6,330 bases of DNA from Candidatus Omnitrophota bacterium. GTDB taxonomy: Bacteria > Ratteibacteria > UBA8468 > B48-G9 > JAFGKM01. The notes under the pieces were generated by a model, which did no database searches, was not told where the DNA came from, and was given only the letters and a program-made list of their open reading frames with translations. Positions 3,810 to 6,330 of the stretch are shown here, in pieces (within the stretch, counting starts at the first letter, position 1; the number at the start of each line of letters is the position of its first letter). The stretch lies in the NCBI GenBank assembly GCA_023819545.1, contig JAMWCA010000072.1:1-6330 (forward strand). Reading direction: 5' to 3'. The translations under genes and the position numbers were made by a program.

Positions 3810-6330
3810 AAAAATTTGTTCATCTTCATTTGCATACTGAATATAGTTTACTTGATGGAATGTGCAGAATTGAAGAAGTTGTTCCCCTTGCCCATAAATT
3901 TGGAATGAATTCACTTGCTATTACAGACCATGGGACAATGGCTGGTGTTATAAAATTTTATACAAAATCTATTGAAAATGGAATTAAACCTATTATTGGG
4001 ATTGAAATGTATATAGCTCCAAAATCACGATTTGAAAAAAAAATGGATGAACAAAAATCTTCTTTTCATATAACACTTCTTGCTAAGGAACAGGAGGGGT
4101 ATAAAAACTTAATGAAACTTTCTACTATTTCATATCTTGAAGGGATTTATTATAAACCAAGAATTGATAAGGAAGTCCTTTCAAAATATTCTAAAGGGCT
4201 TATTGGACTTTCAGGATGTCTTCAAGGTGAAATAGCATGGTATCTTAAAAATGATAATTTTCAGAAAGCACTTGAAACTGCAGGTCTTTATTCCGAAATT
4301 TTAGGGAAAGATAATTTTTATCTTGAAATTATGTATTTAAATTTGGAGGAAGAAAAAAAAATTATACCACTTTTAATTGAGATAAGTAAAAAAACAGGCA
4401 TAAAACTTGTCGCTACAAATGATTGTCATTATATCCATAAAAGTGATAAACTTGCACATGAAGTTTTATTATGTATTCAAACACGTTCCAAACTTGACGA
4501 CCCTAATAGATTTAGATTTCAAACAGACCAGATTTATTTTAAAAGACCAGAAGAAATGATTGAAAGATTTAAAGAAATACCAGAAGCAATTGATACAACA
4601 GTTGAAATAAGTGAAAAATGTAATTTAACTTTTGATTTTAACAAGTATTACCTTCCAAAGTTTGAACCACCATCAAATCAAACAGTTGAAGAATTTCTTG
4701 AAGAATTAATTAAAAGAGGTTTAAGAGAAAAATTTGGAATTGAAGTAAATAATTTAGATGAAAAAAGTGATAATGAGATTATAAAAAGGGTCTCTTATGA
4801 GTTTAAAATTATAAAAAAAATGGGATTTTGTGGATATTTTTTGATAATAAATGACCTTGTAAATTATGCGAAAAGTAAAGGGATAAGAGTTGGTCCTGGG
4901 AGAGGTTCTGCTGCTGGAAGTTTAATTGCTTATTTACTTGATATTACTCAGATAAATCCAGTTTCTTATAACCTTATTTTTGAGAGATTTTTAAATCCTG
5001 AAAGAATAAGTTTACCAGATATAGATATTGATTTCTGCGATAGAAGAAGAGGAGAAATTATTGAATATATTAAGAGAAAATATGGAGAAAATAATGTTTG
5101 TCAAATAGGAACATATGGAACAATGCAGGCAAGAGCAGTTGTTAAAGATGTTGGAAGAGTTCTCAATTTTACATTTTCTGAAGCAGATAGAATTTCAAAG
5201 TTAATTTCCTATGAACATTCAACATTAAAAGATGAAATAGAAGCAAATCCAGAATTAAAACTATTGAAGGAAAATGATGAGAGAATAAAGCAACTATTTG
5301 ACATTTCAATAAAACTTGAAGGGCTTGCAAGACATTCTTCAATCCATCCTGCTGGTATTGTAATAACAGAAAAAGATGTAAGTGAATATGTCCCACTCTT
5401 TAAAGGTCCTAACGGTGAAATTGCAACTCAATACGAATTTGAATGTATAGAAAAGATTGGACTTTTAAAAATAGATATACTTGGACTTAAAACTCTTTCT
5501 GTTATAGAGGATACTATAAACTTTATAAAAGAAAGAAGAGGAATTGAAATTAAAGAATTCCCTTTAGATGATCAAAATACATATAAGTTACTATCAAAAG
5601 GAGAAACGATAGGTGTTTTTCAACTTGAAAGTGAAGGAATGAGAAATTTATTGAAAGAAATACAACCACAAAAATTTGAAGATATTATAGCAGTTTTGGC
5701 TTTATATAGACCAGGACCTATGAAAAGCGGAATGCTTAAAGAATATATAGAAAGAAAAAAAGACCCATCAAAAGTTAAATACGAAACTGAAATTCTGAAA
5801 AAAATTCTTGAGCCAACTTATGGTGTAATACTATATCAAGAACAGGTGATGCAAATAGCAAACAAACTTGCAAATTTTACTATGGGAGAAGCAGATGTTT
5901 TAAGACGCGCTATGGGAAAGAAAATACCTTCTGAAATGGAAAAGATGAGAGAAAAATTTGTAAAAGGTGCTATGTCAACCGGTGTTAAAAAAGAAGTTGC
6001 TGAAAAAATCTTTGAAGATATATCAAATTTTGCAGGTTATGGATTTAATAAATCACATAGTGCTGGTTATGCTTTACTTTCCTATCAAACTGCATATCTA
6101 AAAGCAAACTACCCTCTTGAGTTTATGACAGCACTTTTGAATAGTGAAATTGGAGATCAGGATAAAATTGCTGAATATGTTGAGGAATGCGAAAGAATGA
6201 ATATATGGGTTTTGCCACCATGCCTTTGTGAAAGTGATGAAAAATTCAAAATTTTTGGGAATGACATAGTTTTTGGTCTTGCTGCAATTAAAAATGTAGG
6301 TTCTGCTGCTATAAAATCAATAATTGAAAG
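3806..6330 (+). CDS. dnaE: DNA polymerase III alpha subunit DnaE, 3'-truncated by window edge
   Basis: The frame runs without a stop from the ATG at 3806 to the window end (841 codons plus two bases); a full DnaE has about 1,150 residues, so the end of the fingers, the OB fold and the clamp/tau-binding regions lie beyond. It is the catalytic subunit of the replicative polymerase. The N-terminal PHP domain shows HLHLHTEYSLLDG (6-18), ITDHG (39-43), GIE (65-67), FHITLL (87-92), SGCLQGEI (136-143) and NDCHYI (205-210). The polymerase core shows GPGRGSAAGS (363-372), PDIDIDFC (404-411) and KIDILGL (555-561), placing the three catalytic aspartates at D407, D409 and D557 by comparison with E. coli D401, D403 and D555. 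Later landmarks are HPAGIVI near 514, VFQLESEGM at 604-612, ALYRPGPM at 632-639, YQEQVMQ near 678, and GYGFNKSHSAGYA from about 744. No intein interrupts these motifs. The start overlaps the guaB3 stop (ATGA) and has no clear Shine-Dalgarno, so translation is probably coupled. Confidence 0.97.
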   Translation, partial: MKKFVHLHLHTEYSLLDGMCRIEEVVPLAHKFGMNSLAITDHGTMAGVIKFYTKSIENGIKPIIGIEMYIAPKSRFEKKMDEQKSSFHITLLAKEQEGYKNLMKLSTISYLEGIYYKPRIDKEVLSKYSKGLIGLSGCLQGEIAWYLKNDNFQKALETAGLYSEILGKDNFYLEIMYLNLEEEKKIIPLLIEISKKTGIKLVATNDCHYIHKSDKLAHEVLLCIQTRSKLDDPNRFRFQTDQIYFKRPEEMIERFKEIPEAIDTTVEISEKCNLTFDFNKYYLPKFEPPSNQTVEEFLEELIKRGLREKFGIEVNNLDEKSDNEIIKRVSYEFKIIKKMGFCGYFLIINDLVNYAKSKGIRVGPGRGSAAGSLIAYLLDITQINPVSYNLIFERFLNPERISLPDIDIDFCDRRRGEIIEYIKRKYGENNVCQIGTYGTMQARAVVKDVGRVLNFTFSEADRISKLISYEHSTLKDEIEANPELKLLKENDERIKQLFDISIKLEGLARHSSIHPAGIVITEKDVSEYVPLFKGPNGEIATQYEFECIEKIGLLKIDILGLKTLSVIEDTINFIKERRGIEIKEFPLDDQNTYKLLSKGETIGVFQLESEGMRNLLKEIQPQKFEDIIAVLALYRPGPMKSGMLKEYIERKKDPSKVKYETEILKKILEPTYGVILYQEQVMQIANKLANFTMGEADVLRRAMGKKIPSEMEKMREKFVKGAMSTGVKKEVAEKIFEDISNFAGYGFNKSHSAGYALLSYQTAYLKANYPLEFMTALLNSEIGDQDKIAEYVEECERMNIWVLPPCLCESDEKFKIFGNDIVFGLAAIKNVGSAAIKSIIE
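4035..4043 (+). repeat. A9 homopolymer tract within dnaE (PHP domain)
   Basis: Nine consecutive A bases encode E-K-K-M at residues 77-80. Frame on both sides is that of DnaE, so there is no frameshift in the consensus. Confidence 0.6.
4353..4361 (+). repeat. Second A9 homopolymer tract within dnaE
   Basis: Nine consecutive A bases encode E-K-K-I, about 310 bases after the first dnaE tract and still within the PHP region. The DnaE frame continues normally to NDCHYI. Confidence 0.6.

Noticed and set aside
5169..5396. Reverse-strand open frame of 75 codons
   Set aside because: It is antisense to the dnaE polymerase core; its Leu-rich sequence comes from reversed Lys/Glu codons.
3806..6330. Intein in dnaE, as in cyanobacterial split DnaE
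   Set aside because: The visible polymerase motifs, including the YGFNKSHSAGYA region, are continuous and correctly spaced with no insert. Only the part beyond the window is unseen.
1..6330. CRISPR array, tRNA or rRNA, insertion sequence, or new defence system
   Set aside because: No regularly spaced repeats, no cloverleaf-like or rRNA-like G+C-rich segment, and no transposase or terminal repeats; coding sequence of core genes fills nearly the whole window.

Overview
The window is a compact, strongly A+T-rich bacterial stretch (G+C looks like roughly 30% by eye). All genes are on the plus strand: five protein genes, the first cut at the 5' edge and the last at the 3' edge. There is one intergenic gap of note, 96 bases. 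Codon use is dominated by AAA, GAA, ATA/ATT, TTT and AGA throughout, with no compositional break. I see no RNA gene, mobile element, CRISPR array or prophage sign.

Layout. Bases 2-733 hold the C-terminal part of a SurA-like periplasmic chaperone. Bases 733-1698 hold pdxA (4-hydroxythreonine-4-phosphate dehydrogenase, vitamin B6). Bases 1695-2552 hold rsmA/ksgA (16S rRNA adenine dimethyltransferase). The three genes overlap by 1 and 4 bases and should be one transcript. After the gap, which has a good candidate sigma-70-type promoter and the only strong Shine-Dalgarno in the window, comes a second unit. It consists of a CBS-less IMP dehydrogenase-family protein of the GuaB3 type (2649-3809), overlapping by 4 bases a dnaE gene for the DNA polymerase III alpha subunit (3806 to the right edge, 841 codons visible). 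The dnaE frame is open to the end of the window.

Organism. A SurA homologue points to a diderm (outer-membrane) bacterium. The surA-pdxA-rsmA order is the same as in the E. coli lptD-surA-pdxA-rsmA-apaGH cluster, but low G+C, the divergent SurA, the cyanobacterial-like GuaB3 and a DnaE with an apparently intact PHP metal site argue against a gammaproteobacterium. A low-G+C lineage of a candidate phylum or a thermophile-type bacterium is plausible, but I cannot name the phylum from this sequence.

How the genes fit together. The first unit combines envelope biogenesis, cofactor synthesis and ribosome maturation, a housekeeping grouping known from proteobacteria. The second unit joins purine nucleotide interconversion to the replicative polymerase. 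This is ordinary core-genome content; I found no defence system, new mobile element or obviously undescribed machinery. The points most worth checking are the GuaB3-dnaE coupling, the predicted active PHP site of DnaE, the eroded parvulin domain of the SurA homologue, and the altered motif IV of RsmA.
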